Positions 31,186-40,763 of a DNA stretch of 64,000 bases are shown in pieces; positions within the stretch are counted from its first letter, which is position 1; each line of letters starts with the position of its first letter. Below the pieces are notes generated by a model. The model saw only the letters and a program-made list of their open reading frames with translations, was not told the DNA's origin and did no database searches. This stretch comes from Heterostelium multicystogenum. Its lineage: Eukaryota > Evosea > Eumycetozoa > Acytosteliales > Acytosteliaceae. The translations under genes and the position numbers were made by a program. The stretch spans positions 1 through 64,000 of the forward strand of contig RCNN01000590.1 in NCBI GenBank assembly GCA_003667245.1, read 5' to 3'.

Positions 31186-33108
31186 ATGAGTATTTTTAGC
31201 CACTTCCAACAACGCTTCGAGTCCACCCGCCAGGAAGAGCTCTCGCTTCAGGAGTATCTCGAACTGTGCAAAAAGGACCGCAGCGCCTACGCGTCTGCCG
31301 CTGAACGCCTGCTGTTGGCGATCGGCGAGCCGGAGCTGGTGGACACCGCAGCCAATTCGCGCTTGTCGCGGATTTTCTCGAACAAGGTGATCCGTCGCTA
31401 CCCGGCCTTTGAAGACTTCCACGGTATGGAAGAATGCATTGACCAGATCGTCTCGTATTTCCGCCATGCCGCCCAAGGCCTGGAAGAGAAGAAACAGATC
31501 CTCTACCTGCTCGGCCCCGTCGGCGGCGGTAAGTCGTCCCTGGCCGAGAAGCTCAAACAACTGATCGAGAAGGTGCCGTTCTACGCCATCAAAGGCTCAC
31601 CGGTGTTCGAGTCGCCCCTGGGGCTGTTCAATGCCACGGAAGATGGCGCGATTCTCGAAGAAGACTTCGGCATTCCACGGCGCTATCTCAATACCATCAT
31701 GTCGCCCTGGGCGACCAAGCGCCTGGCCGAGTTCGGCGGCGACATCAGCCAGTTCCGGGTGGTGAAGCTCTATCCCTCGATCCTCAACCAGATTGCCGTG
31801 GCCAAGACCGAACCGGGTGACGAGAACAACCAGGACATCTCGGCACTGGTGGGCAAGGTCGATATCCGCAAACTCGAAGAATTCCCGCAGAACGACGCCG
31901 ATGCCTACAGCTACTCGGGCGCACTGTGCCGGGCCAACCAGGGCCTGATGGAGTTCGTGGAGATGTTCAAGGCACCGATCAAGGTGCTGCACCCACTGCT
32001 TACCGCCACCCAGGAAGGTAACTACAACAGCACCGAAGGCCTGGGGGCGATTCCATTCACCGGGATCCTGCTGGCCCACTCCAACGAATCGGAATGGCAC
32101 ACCTTCCGCAACAACAAGAACAACGAAGCCTTCATCGACCGGATCTACATCGTCAAGGTGCCGTACTGCCTGCGGGTCAGCGATGAAATCAAGATTTACG
32201 ACAAGCTGCTGTTCAACAGCTCCCTGGCCAAGGCTCATTGCGCGCCTGACACCCTGAAGATGCTGGCCCAGTTCACCGTGTTGTCGCGCCTCAAGGAGCC
32301 GGAAAACTCCAACATCTACTCGAAGATGCGGGTGTATGACGGCGAAAACCTCAAGGACACCGATCCGAAGGCCAAGTCGATCCAGGAATACCGCGACACC
32401 GCCGGCGTGGATGAGGGCATGAACGGCCTGTCGACACGTTTTGCGTTCAAGATCCTGTCCAAAGTCTTCAACTTCGACCCGCACGAAATCGCCGCCAACC
32501 CGGTGCACCTGCTCTACGTGCTGGAACAGCAGATCGAACAGGAACAATTCCAGGCTGAAACCCGCGAGCGCTATCTGCGCTTCCTCAAGGAATACCTGGC
32601 ACCGCGCTACATCGAGTTCATCGGCAAGGAAATCCAGACCGCGTACCTGGAGTCCTACAGCGAATACGGCCAGAACATCTTCGACCGCTATGTGCTGTAC
32701 GCAGACTTCTGGATCCAGGACCAGGAATACCGCGACCCGGAAACCGGCGAGATTCTCAACCGCGTAGCCCTCAACGAGGAACTGGAAAAGATCGAAAAAC
32801 CCGCCGGCATCAGCAATCCGAAGGATTTCCGCAACGAAATCGTCAACTTCGTGCTGCGCGCCCGGGCCAACAACAACGGCAAGAACCCTACCTGGCTCAG
32901 CTACGAGAAGCTGCGGGTGGTCATCGAGAAGAAAATGTTCTCCAACACCGAGGATCTGCTGCCGGTCATCAGCTTCAACGCCAAGGCCAGCAAGGAGGAT
33001 CAGCAAAAACACAACGACTTCGTCACTCGCATGGTCGAGCGTGGCTACACCGACAAACAGGTACGACTGCTCTCCGAGTGGTACCTGCGGGTCCGCAAAT
33101 CGCAGTAA
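31186..33108 (+). CDS. yeaG: YeaG, PrkA-type serine protein kinase
   Basis: 640 residues from ATG at 31186, preceded by GAGGTGA; an upstream start at 31108 is not supported. An N-terminal AAA-like PrkA domain has the P-loop LLGPVGGGKSSLAEKL near residue 106; the C-terminal PrkA kinase-like domain ends WYLRVRKSQ. The family is induced in starvation, and in E. coli YeaG acts with YeaH under prolonged nitrogen limitation. Here yeaG-yeaH-spoVR follow each other, the arrangement seen in many proteobacteria. Intact over its full length. Confidence 0.95.
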   Translation: MSIFSHFQQRFESTRQEELSLQEYLELCKKDRSAYASAAERLLLAIGEPELVDTAANSRLSRIFSNKVIRRYPAFEDFHGMEECIDQIVSYFRHAAQGLEEKKQILYLLGPVGGGKSSLAEKLKQLIEKVPFYAIKGSPVFESPLGLFNATEDGAILEEDFGIPRRYLNTIMSPWATKRLAEFGGDISQFRVVKLYPSILNQIAVAKTEPGDENNQDISALVGKVDIRKLEEFPQNDADAYSYSGALCRANQGLMEFVEMFKAPIKVLHPLLTATQEGNYNSTEGLGAIPFTGILLAHSNESEWHTFRNNKNNEAFIDRIYIVKVPYCLRVSDEIKIYDKLLFNSSLAKAHCAPDTLKMLAQFTVLSRLKEPENSNIYSKMRVYDGENLKDTDPKAKSIQEYRDTAGVDEGMNGLSTRFAFKILSKVFNFDPHEIAANPVHLLYVLEQQIEQEQFQAETRERYLRFLKEYLAPRYIEFIGKEIQTAYLESYSEYGQNIFDRYVLYADFWIQDQEYRDPETGEILNRVALNEELEKIEKPAGISNPKDFRNEIVNFVLRARANNNGKNPTWLSYEKLRVVIEKKMFSNTEDLLPVISFNAKASKEDQQKHNDFVTRMVERGYTDKQVRLLSEWYLRVRKSQ

Positions 33109-33114
33109 GGCAGC

Positions 33115-33174
33115 GACAAGCGTGCAATGCCAGGCTCCCGGTGCGCCGGACAGCCTGGCAATCGACCGCTTGTC
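33115..33174 (+). promoter_or_regulatory. Nested hairpin between yeaG and yeaH
   Basis: GACAAGCG (33115-33122) pairs with CGCTTGTC (33167-33174), and inside it TGCCAGGCT (33128-33136) pairs with AGCCTGGCA (33152-33160). TTTAAG follows. It could be a partial terminator or an RNA processing/stability element dividing kinase and YeaH expression. Confidence 0.6.
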
Positions 33175-33176
33175 TT

Positions 33177-33219
33177 TAAGCTTCCAGCTTGCCGCTTGAA
33201 GCTTGTAACTTGAAGCTGC
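33177..33219. repeat. Short AGCTTG-type direct/inverted repeats before yeaH
   Basis: AAGCTTCCAGCTTGCCGCTTGAAGCTTG and ACTTGAAGCTGC repeat the units AGCTTG/CTTGAAGC four to five times in 43 bases, ending just before the yeaH ribosome binding site GGAGGG. Such AGCTTG-rich blocks occur between genes in pseudomonads; a function is not known to me. Confidence 0.6.
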
Positions 33220-33234
33220 CCGGAGGGCTCCTAC

Positions 33235-34506
33235 ATGAGCTATGTGATCGACCGACGTCTCAATGGCAAGAACAAGAGCACGGTAAACCGCCAGCGGTTC
33301 CTGCGGCGTTACCGTGACCACATCAAAAAGGCCGTCGAAGAGGCCGTCAGCCGCCGTTCCATCACCGATATGGAGCATGGCGAACAGATCAGCATCCCCG
33401 GACGCGACATCGATGAACCGGTGCTGCACCACGGCCGGGGCGGCAAACAGACCGTCGTGCATCCCGGCAACAAGGAATTCACCAGCGGCGAACATATCCA
33501 GCGGCCCCAGGGCGGCGCGGGCGGCAAAGGCCCGGGCAAGGCCGGTAACTCCGGCGAAGGCATGGATGAGTTCGTGTTCCAGATCACCCAGGAAGAGTTC
33601 CTGGAGTTCATGTTCGAAGACCTGGAACTGCCCAACCTGGTCAAACGCAACCTGACCGGTACCGACACCTTCAAGACCGTGCGTGCCGGGATCAGCAACG
33701 AAGGCAACCCGTCACGGATCAACATCATCCGCACCCTGCGCTCGGCCCATGCGCGACGTATCGCCTTGTCTGGCAGCAGCCGGGCAAAACTGCGGGATGC
33801 CAAGGCGGAACTGGAACGCCTGAAACGCGAAGAGCCGGACAACTTCGGCGATATCCAGGAAACTGAAGCCGAAATCGCCAAACTCAGCGCGCGAATCCAT
33901 CGCGTGCCGTTTCTCGACACCTTCGACCTGAAGTACAACCTGCTGGTCAAGCAACCCAATCCCAGTTCCAAAGCGGTGATGTTCTGCCTGATGGACGTGT
34001 CCGGCTCCATGACCCAGGCGACCAAGGACATCGCCAAGCGCTTCTTCATCCTGCTGTACCTGTTTCTCAAGCGTAACTACGACAAGATCGATGTGGTGTT
34101 CATCCGCCATCACACCAGCGCCAGGGAAGTCGACGAGGAGGAATTCTTCTACTCGCGGGAAACCGGCGGCACCATCGTCTCCAGCGCCTTGAAGCTGATG
34201 CAGGAAATCATGGCCGAACGCTATCCGGCCAACGAGTGGAACATCTACGCCGCCCAGGCTTCCGACGGCGACAACTGGAACGACGACTCGCCGATCTGCC
34301 GCGACATCCTGATCAACCAGATCATGCCGTTCGTGCAGTACTACACCTACGTCGAAATCACCCCGCGCGAGCATCAGGCCCTGTGGTTCGAATACGAGCG
34401 CATCAGCGAAGCCTTCGCTGACACCTTCGCCCAGCAACAATTGGTCTCGGCCGGCGATATCTATCCGGTCTTCCGTGAACTCTTCCAGCGCAGGTTAGTG
34501 ACATGA
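33235..34506 (+). CDS. yeaH: YeaH, DUF444 protein
   Basis: 423 residues, 9 bases after a GGAGGG site. The first 100 residues are basic and Gly-rich. A von Willebrand-A-like fold follows with MIDAS-type [19 protein letters not shown] near residue 250 and [14 protein letters not shown] later. DUF444 proteins are co-conserved with PrkA kinase and SpoVR; the metal-binding motif suggests a protein-interaction role. It overlaps the spoVR start by four bases. Intact. Confidence 0.94.
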   Translation: MSYVIDRRLNGKNKSTVNRQRFLRRYRDHIKKAVEEAVSRRSITDMEHGEQISIPGRDIDEPVLHHGRGGKQTVVHPGNKEFTSGEHIQRPQGGAGGKGPGKAGNSGEGMDEFVFQITQEEFLEFMFEDLELPNLVKRNLTGTDTFKTVRAGISNEGNPSRINIIRTLRSAHARRIALSGSSRAKLRDAKAELERLKREEPDNFGDIQETEAEIAKLSARIHRVPFLDTFDLKYNLLVKQPNPSSKAVMFCLMDVSGSMTQATKDIAKRFFILLYLFLKRNYDKIDVVFIRHHTSAREVDEEEFFYSRETGGTIVSSALKLMQEIMAERYPANEWNIYAAQASDGDNWNDDSPICRDILINQIMPFVQYYTYVEITPREHQALWFEYERISEAFADTFAQQQLVSAGDIYPVFRELFQRRLVT

Positions 34507-36065
34507 CCGCCAAAGAGCATAAGCGCCAACCCATATCCACGGGGTCCGAATGGACCTTCGAACTCATCCAGGCCTATGACCGGGAAATCAGCCGCATCGC
34601 GGCGGGTTATGCCCTGGATACCTACCCCAACCAGATCGAAGTGATCACCGCCGAACAGATGATGGATGCCTATGCGTCCGTGGGCATGCCCCTGGGCTAT
34701 CACCACTGGTCCTACGGCAAACACTTCCTCAGCACTGAAAAGTCCTACACCCGCGGCCAGATGGGCCTGGCCTACGAAATCGTCATCAACTCCGACCCGT
34801 GCATCGCCTACCTGATGGAAGAAAACACCATCTGCATGCAGGCGCTGGTGGTGGCCCACGCGTGCTACGGGCATAACAGCTTCTTCAAGGGTAACTACCT
34901 GTTCCGCACCTGGACCGATGCCAGCTCGATCATCGATTACCTGGTATTCGCCAAGCAGTACATCATGCAGTGCGAGGAGCGCCACGGCATCGACGCAGTG
35001 GAAGACCTGCTGGACTCCTGCCATGCCCTGATGAACTACGGCGTCGACCGCTACAAACGCCCGTATCCGATTTCCGCCGAAGAAGAACGGCTGCGCCAGA
35101 AGGACCGTGAAGAGCATCTGCAAAAGCAGATCAACGACCTGTGGCGCACCATTCCCAAACGCGCCGGCAAGAACAACGACAAGGACAATGCGCGCTTCCC
35201 CGCCGAACCTCAGGAAAACATCCTGTATTTCATCGAAAAGCACGCGCCATTGCTGGAGCCCTGGCAGCGGGAAATCGTGCGGATCGTGCGCAAGATTGCC
35301 CAGTACTTCTACCCACAACGCCAGACCCAGGTGATGAACGAAGGCTGGGCCACGTTCTGGCACTACACCCTGATGAACGACCTGTATGACGAAGGCCTGG
35401 TCACCGACGGTTTCATGATGGAGTTCCTGACGTCCCACACCAGCGTGGTCTTCCAGCCGGGCTTCGACAGCCCCTACTACAGCGGTATCAACCCGTATGC
35501 ATTGGGCTTTGCGATGTACCGCGATATCCGGCGCATGTGCGAGCACCCTACCGAAGAAGACCGCCGCTGGTTCCCGGAGATTGCCGGCAGCGATTGGCTG
35601 TCGACCATCAAGTTCGCCATGAGCAGCTTCAAGGATGAGAGCTTCATCCTGCAGTACCTGTCCCCCCAGGTGATTCGAGACCTCAAGCTGTTCAGCATCA
35701 TGGACGACGACCTCAAGGACGATTTGCTGGTGCCCGCCATTCATGACGAGCCGGGCTATCGCACCATCCGCGAAACCCTCGCGGCGCAGTACAACCTGGG
35801 CAACCGCGAACCCAATGTGCAGATCTACAGCATCGACGTACGCGGCGACCGCTCGCTGACCCTGCGCCACCAGCAGCACGACCGCAAACCGCTGGGAGAG
35901 TCCACTGAGGAGGTTCTCAAGCACCTGCACCGGCTGTGGGGGTTCGATATCCACCTGGAAACGCTGCAAGGCGACCAGGTGATGAAAACCCACCATGTTC
36001 CGCCCCGCAACGAACACGGCGATAACGATTACGGCCGCCTGGACCTGGCAGTCGTGCATCTGTGA
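34503..36065 (+). CDS. spoVR: SpoVR family protein (YcgB)
   Basis: 520 residues. Contains the long SpoVR domain: [64 protein letters not shown] with His residues and [10 protein letters not shown]. Named after a Bacillus cortex gene but common in non-sporulating proteobacteria, where its role is unknown; it is co-transcribed with yeaG-yeaH here. It ends 6 bases before a long hairpin that also carries the ribosome binding site of cca. Confidence 0.95.
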   Translation: MTAKEHKRQPISTGSEWTFELIQAYDREISRIAAGYALDTYPNQIEVITAEQMMDAYASVGMPLGYHHWSYGKHFLSTEKSYTRGQMGLAYEIVINSDPCIAYLMEENTICMQALVVAHACYGHNSFFKGNYLFRTWTDASSIIDYLVFAKQYIMQCEERHGIDAVEDLLDSCHALMNYGVDRYKRPYPISAEEERLRQKDREEHLQKQINDLWRTIPKRAGKNNDKDNARFPAEPQENILYFIEKHAPLLEPWQREIVRIVRKIAQYFYPQRQTQVMNEGWATFWHYTLMNDLYDEGLVTDGFMMEFLTSHTSVVFQPGFDSPYYSGINPYALGFAMYRDIRRMCEHPTEEDRRWFPEIAGSDWLSTIKFAMSSFKDESFILQYLSPQVIRDLKLFSIMDDDLKDDLLVPAIHDEPGYRTIRETLAAQYNLGNREPNVQIYSIDVRGDRSLTLRHQQHDRKPLGESTEEVLKHLHRLWGFDIHLETLQGDQVMKTHHVPPRNEHGDNDYGRLDLAVVHL

Positions 36066-36071
36066 AACGGC

Positions 36072-36127
36072 AAAGCCTCCATTGGCGGGCCGCAGGCGTT
36101 ATCCTGTGCCGCTAATGGAGGCTTTTT
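36072..36127 (+). terminator. spoVR terminator hairpin containing the cca ribosome binding site
   Basis: AAAGCCTCCATT (36072-36083) pairs perfectly with AATGGAGGCTTT (36114-36125), and the sequence between also folds (GGCGG/CCGCT, CGCAGG/CCTGTG with G-U pairs), giving one long stem. It ends CTTTTTC. The GGAGG in the 3' arm is 8-12 bases before the cca ATG at 36129, so the same structure is a terminator and would mask the cca Shine-Dalgarno. Confidence 0.75.
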
Positions 36128-36128
36128 C

Positions 36129-37365
36129 ATGCAAATCTACAAAGTCGGTGGTGCGGTACGTGATCGCCTGCTGGGCATCCCCGTTACCGATATCGACCGT
36201 GTCGTAGTCGGCGCTAACCACTGAAGAAATGCTCGCCCTGGGCTACAAGCCTGTGGGTTCGGACTTCCCGGTATTTCTTGACCCGAAAAATGGTGACGAG
36301 TACGCCCTCGCCCGCACGGAGCGCAAGAGCGGCCGGGGTTATGGCGGCTTTGTGTTTCACGCCAGCCCCGAAGTTACCCTGGAAGAAGACCTGATCCGCC
36401 GCGACCTGACCATCAACGCCATGGCCGAGGATGACGCGGGCAACCTGACCGACCCTTATCACGGCCAGCAGGATCTGGACGCACGCATTCTGCGTCACGT
36501 TTCCCCGGCGTTTGCCGAAGATCCACTGCGTGTCCTGCGCGTTGCCCGCTTTGCCGCGCGCTATGCCGGCCTCGGCTTTACGGTAGCGCCCGAAACCCTG
36601 GAACTGATGCGCGAACTCAGCGCGTCGGGCGAACTGGAAGCCTTGACGCCCGAACGCAGCTGGAAGGAGATTTCCCGCGCATTGATGGAAAACCAGCCAC
36701 AGGTGTTTATCCAGGTGCTGCGCGATTGCGGCGCCCTGAAAACCCTGATGCCGGAAATCGACGCACTGTTTGGCGTGCCGCAACCCGAGGCCCATCACCC
36801 CGAAATCGATACCGGCGTGCACACATTGAGCGTGCTGGAACAGGCAGCCATCCATGCCCAACCGTTGACCGTCCGCTGGGCGTGCCTGCTGCACGATCTG
36901 GGCAAGGGGCTCACGCCTGTGGATAAGTTGCCGCAGCACATCGCTCATGAGCAACGCGGCGTGAAGCTGATCAAGGCGATGAACGAACGCTTCAAGGTGC
37001 CAAGGGATTGCCAGGAGTTGGCGTTGCTGGTGGGCGAATATCACACCCACGGCCACCGCGCACTGGAGCTGAGGCCCTCGACATTGCTGGAGTTGCTGCA
37101 AAGCTTCGACGTTTACCGTCGCCCGCAACGCTTTGAAGAGTTTGTGATGGCATGCGAGATGGACGCCCGCGGGCGCAAGGGCCTTGAGCAGAGAAGTTAT
37201 CCACAAGCCGATTATTTGCGCGGTGCGGCGCTGGCGGCCAGAGGTGTGGCCGTCGCACCGCTACTGGAACAAGGCTACAAAGGTCCCGAACTGGGCGAAG
37301 CGCTGAAACGCGAACGGCTCAAGGCGCTAAAAGCCTACAAGAGCGAGTCCGGCGTCAACGGCTGA
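36129..37365 (+). CDS. cca: Cca, tRNA nucleotidyltransferase (frame interrupted once)
   Basis: ATG at 36129 gives [19 protein letters not shown] with the GG and DxD-type catalytic residues of class II CCA-adding enzymes. An extra A near 36217 breaks the frame; [20 protein letters not shown] then runs to the end. The motifs [10 protein letters not shown] and [16 protein letters not shown] are followed by an HD domain (HLL-type [22 protein letters not shown]). About 412 residues. It rebuilds the CCA 3' end of tRNAs. The last 31 bases overlap the convergent folK. Confidence 0.95.
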
Positions 37366-37852
37366 TCCCGCCATTCGAACGCGACCGGCGCCAGTACCTG
37401 GTCAATGTGTGCATCCTGCCACAGCGCGGCAAATGACTTGCCCACCTCAGGATGCACACGCTGCGGCGCCATCAACGACAGCGGCCACAGCACAAACGCG
37501 TTCTTCAGGATTTCGGCCCGGGCAGGATCAGGCCATCGAAGTTACCCACCAGCTCGCCATACAGCAGCACGTCGATGTCCAGCGGCAAGCCCTTGCGATC
37601 CGGGGCGTAGCGGCCATTGTCGGCCTCGATGAATTTCAGCCGGCGGTCCAGCTCCATCAACGGCAGGTCGGTATACGCCGACACCACCAGATTGAAGAAT
37701 GGCCCGCTCTTTATGCCCACAGGCTGGCTTTCAAACACCGGCGAACAGCGCATCTGCGTCAGGAAACCCGCCAGCGCATCAAGGCCAGCGTGCAAATGGG
37801 CCTCACGCTCGATGTTACTGCCAAGACCAAGGTAAACCTGAGTTAGCGACAT
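37335..37852 (-). CDS. folK: FolK, hydroxymethyldihydropterin pyrophosphokinase (frame interrupted once)
   Basis: ATG at 37852. N-terminal [16 protein letters not shown], central [18 protein letters not shown] and [15 protein letters not shown] (DxD metal site) are characteristic. A missing C near 37519 makes the frame stop early; the other frame continues [19 protein letters not shown] to TAG at 37335. About 172 residues. It transfers pyrophosphate from ATP to 6-hydroxymethyl-7,8-dihydropterin in folate synthesis, directly after FolB. folB and folK overlap by ten bases; folK and cca overlap tail to tail by 31. Confidence 0.93.
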
Positions 37853-38196
37853 CCGCGCTCGATCTCCACGCCCACACCCTTGGCGGCCGGTACGGCGCCG
37901 GGCTTGGTCAGTTTGAGGTGCAGCCAGGGAATCTGGAACTCACTCATCAACACTTCAGCCAGGCGCTCGGCGAAGGTTTCCACCAGCTGGAATTGCGCCT
38001 GCTCGGCAAAGGCCTGGATCCGTGCGGACACGCTGGCGTAATCCAGCGCCAGGGTCAGGTCATCACCGGCAGCGGCCGGGCGGTTATCCCAGGCGAAGCT
38101 CAGGTCCAGACGCAGGCATTGCCGGATACCGCGCTCCCAGTCGTAGGCCCCGATCACGGTGTCGACTTCCAGACCTTCGATAAACACTCTGTCCAA
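37843..38196 (-). CDS. folB: FolB, dihydroneopterin aldolase
   Basis: 117 residues from a TTG start at 38196, chosen because [20 protein letters not shown] is the standard family N-terminus and a GGAG lies eight to twelve bases upstream; a longer frame from 38220 adds an unrelated tail. The signature residues [10 protein letters not shown] and [12 protein letters not shown] are visible. It makes 6-hydroxymethyldihydropterin from dihydroneopterin, the substrate of FolK. plsY is divergent, 74 bases away. Confidence 0.93.
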   Translation of the reverse strand: MDRVFIEGLEVDTVIGAYDWERGIRQCLRLDLSFAWDNRPAAAGDDLTLALDYASVSARIQAFAEQAQFQLVETFAERLAEVLMSEFQIPWLHLKLTKPGAVPAAKGVGVEIERGCR

Positions 38197-38270
38197 GCAC
38201 TCTTCTCCGCTGCACGACAAGGGCGCGATGCCCCGTTAGAATCAGGGCGTCCTCGCCCGGAATAGTTAGC

Positions 38271-38840
38271 ATGTTTTGGTTACTGGCGACTCTCGCCTAC
38301 CTGCTCGGCTCGCTGTCCTTCGCCATTTTGCTCAGCCGCCTGACGGGAAATCCCGACCCGCGAATGAGTGGCTCAGGCAATGCCGGCGCCACCAATATGT
38401 TGCGCCTGGCCGGCAAGAAACTCGCCGTACTCACGCTGTTCGGCGACGTCTGCAAGGGCCTGCTGCCGGTGCTGATCGCCGATCTCGCCGGGCTGTCGCT
38501 GCAACAGCAAGCCTGGATCGGCGTCTGCGCGGTGCTCGGCCACCTGTTCCCGCTGTACTTTCGCTTTCGCGGCGGTAAAGGCGTTGCGACGGCGGCCGGC
38601 ATGCTGCTGGGGATCTACCCACCGGCGGCGCTGCTGGCCATCCTGGCCTGGCTGCTGACGTTCTACCTGACACGCACCAGCTCGCTGGCCGCCCTCATCG
38701 CCACGCCCCTGACCCTGCCGTTGCTGGCGTGGCAGGAACCGGAGGCGCTGGTGCCGATGAGCGTGCTCACGCTGCTGATCGTCTGGCGCCACCGGGGCAA
38801 TTTACGCGACCTGTTTGCCGGGCGCGAACGGCATTTTTAA
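38271..38840 (+). CDS. plsY: PlsY, glycerol-3-phosphate acyltransferase
   Basis: 189 residues with five membrane helices. The conserved cytoplasmic loops are [13 protein letters not shown] (motif 1), [13 protein letters not shown] (motif 2) and an [15 protein letters not shown] motif 3. PlsY uses acyl-phosphate made by PlsX to acylate glycerol 3-phosphate, the first step of phospholipid synthesis. Preceded by a weak ribosome binding site. Its 3' end is convergent with tsaD. Intact. Confidence 0.96.
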   Translation: MFWLLATLAYLLGSLSFAILLSRLTGNPDPRMSGSGNAGATNMLRLAGKKLAVLTLFGDVCKGLLPVLIADLAGLSLQQQAWIGVCAVLGHLFPLYFRFRGGKGVATAAGMLLGIYPPAALLAILAWLLTFYLTRTSSLAALIATPLTLPLLAWQEPEALVPMSVLTLLIVWRHRGNLRDLFAGRERHF

Positions 38841-38873
38841 ATACGCCCGGTGAACCCGGCTCACGTTCGCCCG

Positions 38874-39899
38874 TTACAGCGGCGGCAACTGCTCCATCGG
38901 CCAGCGCGCCTGCACGCTGATTGCCAGGCTTTCATGCTGCCCGGCCTGCAAACGCTGGCAACCGGCATAGGCGATCATCGCACCGTTGTCGGTGCAGAAT
39001 TCGGGACGCGCATAAAACACGTCGCCCTTCATGTCGCCGAGCATTTTCTCCAGGGAGCTGCGCAGCGCCTTGTTCGCGCTGACGCCGCCCGCGATCACCA
39101 GGCGCTTCATGCCCGCCTGCTTCAGGGCCCGCTTGCACTTGATGGTCAAAGTCTCCACCACGGCCTGCTGGAACGCCAGCGAGATGTCGCAACGGGCTTG
39201 CTCACTGTCGTCTCCGGCGCTGACGCTCTGCTGCCAGGTGTTCAGGGCAGAGGTTTTCAGGCCGCTGAAACTGAACATCAGGCCAGGGCGATCGCACATC
39301 GGGCGCGGGAAGGTGTAGCGCCCTGCCACGCCTTTTTCCGCCAGCCGCGCAATTTCCGGACCGCCGGGATAATTGAGGCCCATCATCTTCGCGGTCTTGT
39401 CGAACGCTTCACCGGCAGCGTCGTCCAGGCTTTCCCCCAGAAGCGTGTATTGACCGATTCCGTCGACCTGAACCAGCTGCGTATGGCCACCTGAAACCAA
39501 CAAAGCGACGAACGGGAACGCTGGCGGGTTTTCTTCCAGCATCGGTGCCAGTAAATGGCCTTCCATGTGGTGCACACCAAGGGCCGGAATGCCCCAGGCA
39601 AATGCCAGCGCCTGGGCGCAAGAGGCCCCAACCAGCAGGGCTCCGACCAATCCGGGGCCGGCGGTATAGGCAATGGCGTCGATCTCGGTCGGCACGCAGC
39701 CGGCCTCGTCCAGCACCTGGCGAATCAATGGCAGCATGCGTTTGACATGATCACGGCTGGCCAGCTCCGGCACCACGCCACCATAGGCGCGATGCAGGTC
39801 GATCTGACTGAACAGTGCGTCGGCCAAAAGCCCGCGTTCACTGTCGTAAAGTGCGACACCGGTTTCGTCGCACGAGGTTTCTAATCCCAGAACTAGCAT
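38874..39899 (-). CDS. tsaD: TsaD, tRNA threonylcarbamoyladenosine transferase
   Basis: 341 intact residues. N-terminal [19 protein letters not shown], metal-binding histidines in [41 protein letters not shown] and [17 protein letters not shown]. TsaD is the catalytic subunit of the TsaBDE complex that makes t6A37 in ANN-reading tRNAs and is essential in most bacteria. It is divergent from rpsU, the usual gammaproteobacterial arrangement at the macromolecular synthesis operon. Confidence 0.97.
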   Translation of the reverse strand: MLVLGLETSCDETGVALYDSERGLLADALFSQIDLHRAYGGVVPELASRDHVKRMLPLIRQVLDEAGCVPTEIDAIAYTAGPGLVGALLVGASCAQALAFAWGIPALGVHHMEGHLLAPMLEENPPAFPFVALLVSGGHTQLVQVDGIGQYTLLGESLDDAAGEAFDKTAKMMGLNYPGGPEIARLAEKGVAGRYTFPRPMCDRPGLMFSFSGLKTSALNTWQQSVSAGDDSEQARCDISLAFQQAVVETLTIKCKRALKQAGMKRLVIAGGVSANKALRSSLEKMLGDMKGDVFYARPEFCTDNGAMIAYAGCQRLQAGQHESLAISVQARWPMEQLPPL

Positions 39900-40102
39900 G
39901 GGTTTGCGCCTTGTAGAGGCTGAATTCGAAGGCGCGCATAATAGTCGCCACTCCCCCTCCCGACTAGCGGTTTTCGATCAGAGGCTTTGCATTCCGGGCA
40001 ATGAGGGGTTAACATCCGCAACCCTTAAAAACCGACGACCTCAGCCGCGAATTTTTTGCGACGAGAACGTTGATTCCCGGTAATGAAAGAAGGTAGCTCT
40101 GG
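39900..40102. promoter_or_regulatory. Divergent region tsaD / rpsU
   Basis: 203 bases between divergent tsaD and rpsU. A CATAAT box lies at about 39938-39943 and could be a -10 for rpsU, but no convincing -35 is at the right distance. An AAGAAGGTAG ribosome binding site precedes rpsU. Confidence 0.35.
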
Positions 40103-40318
40103 ATGCCAGCCGTCAAAGTAAAAGAGAACGAACCCTTCGACGTAGCTCTGCGTCGTTTCAAGCGCTCCTGCGAAAAAGCCGGTGTTCTGGCTGAAGTTCG
40201 TAGCCGCGAATTTTACGAGAAGCCAACTTCTGAGCGTAAGCGTAAAGCAGCAGCCGCTGTTAAGCGTCACGCCAAGAAAGTTCAGCGCGAGCAGCGCCGC
40301 GCCGTTCGTCTGTACTAA
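40103..40318 (+). CDS. rpsU: Ribosomal protein S21
   Basis: 71 residues, highly basic. Starts [20 protein letters not shown], the canonical S21 N-terminus, and ends with an Arg/Lys-rich tail. S21 binds near the 3' end of 16S rRNA and assists early initiation. First gene of rpsU-dnaG-rpoD. A hairpin 25 bases after the stop (40345-40376) probably limits read-through into dnaG. Confidence 0.98.
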
Positions 40319-40344
40319 TACACAGACGTTCGTAGCAAGCTTCT

Positions 40345-40376
40345 GCCAAGCCCGGCCCTCAGCCGGGCTGTTGGCA
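40345..40376 (+). terminator. Partial terminator after rpsU
   Basis: AGCCCGGC (40349-40356) pairs with GCCGGGCT (40362-40369), extended outward by TGCCAA/TTGGCA. Only TTTG follows, so termination is likely incomplete, as expected between rpsU and dnaG. Confidence 0.65.
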
Positions 40377-40763
40377 TTTGCGGATATCGCTTGATGCTTC
40401 ATCGTTGACGCCGCACACGCGACTGAAACGAACTGCTTCACACGTCAGGACTGGCTCTTTTGCCAGCGGTGCACGTCTCTTCTGACGAGCCTAACAAGGC
40501 TACTGACGAGCACACTTATTTTTTAACAGGCGATCAACAGGTCGGCTGCGCCCACCGATGAGCTTCCGAGGCCCCCACATGGCCAAGACCGGACTCCCGG
40601 GCAACATTTCTACGCCGGGCACTGATCGGAACTAACGTCAGTGAATGTTCGGCAGATACACTTCCTGACAGACCAAACAGACGACAGTAGATCGAGCCGC
40701 ACAACACGCGCGCCTTGAGCACTTTGCGGGCCCTCTTTTACACGCAGTGATGACGAGAACGCC
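40377..40763. other. Long gene-free stretch between rpsU and dnaG
   Basis: The full rpsU-dnaG gap is 445 bases. Beyond the hairpin at 40345-40376 I see a CCCGG/CCGGG pair near 40589-40615 and an AT-rich CTTATTTTTTAAC patch at about 40512-40526. No ORF in it resembles a known protein. It may hold a secondary promoter or an RNA processing site for dnaG-rpoD. Confidence 0.4.

Noticed and set aside
31597..33495. Long minus-strand open frame (632 codons) opposite yeaG
   Set aside because: It is an antisense shadow of a GC-rich conserved gene, with no recognisable motif; yeaG on the plus strand has a full PrkA pattern.
34461..36059. Long minus-strand open frame (532 codons) opposite spoVR
   Set aside because: Same cause: third-position GC bias removes stops on the opposite strand; His/Val/Gly-rich composition and no family motifs.
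40534..40722. 62-codon minus-strand frame in the rpsU-dnaG gap
   Set aside because: No ribosome binding site, no motif, and an operon gap is a poor place for an antisense gene.
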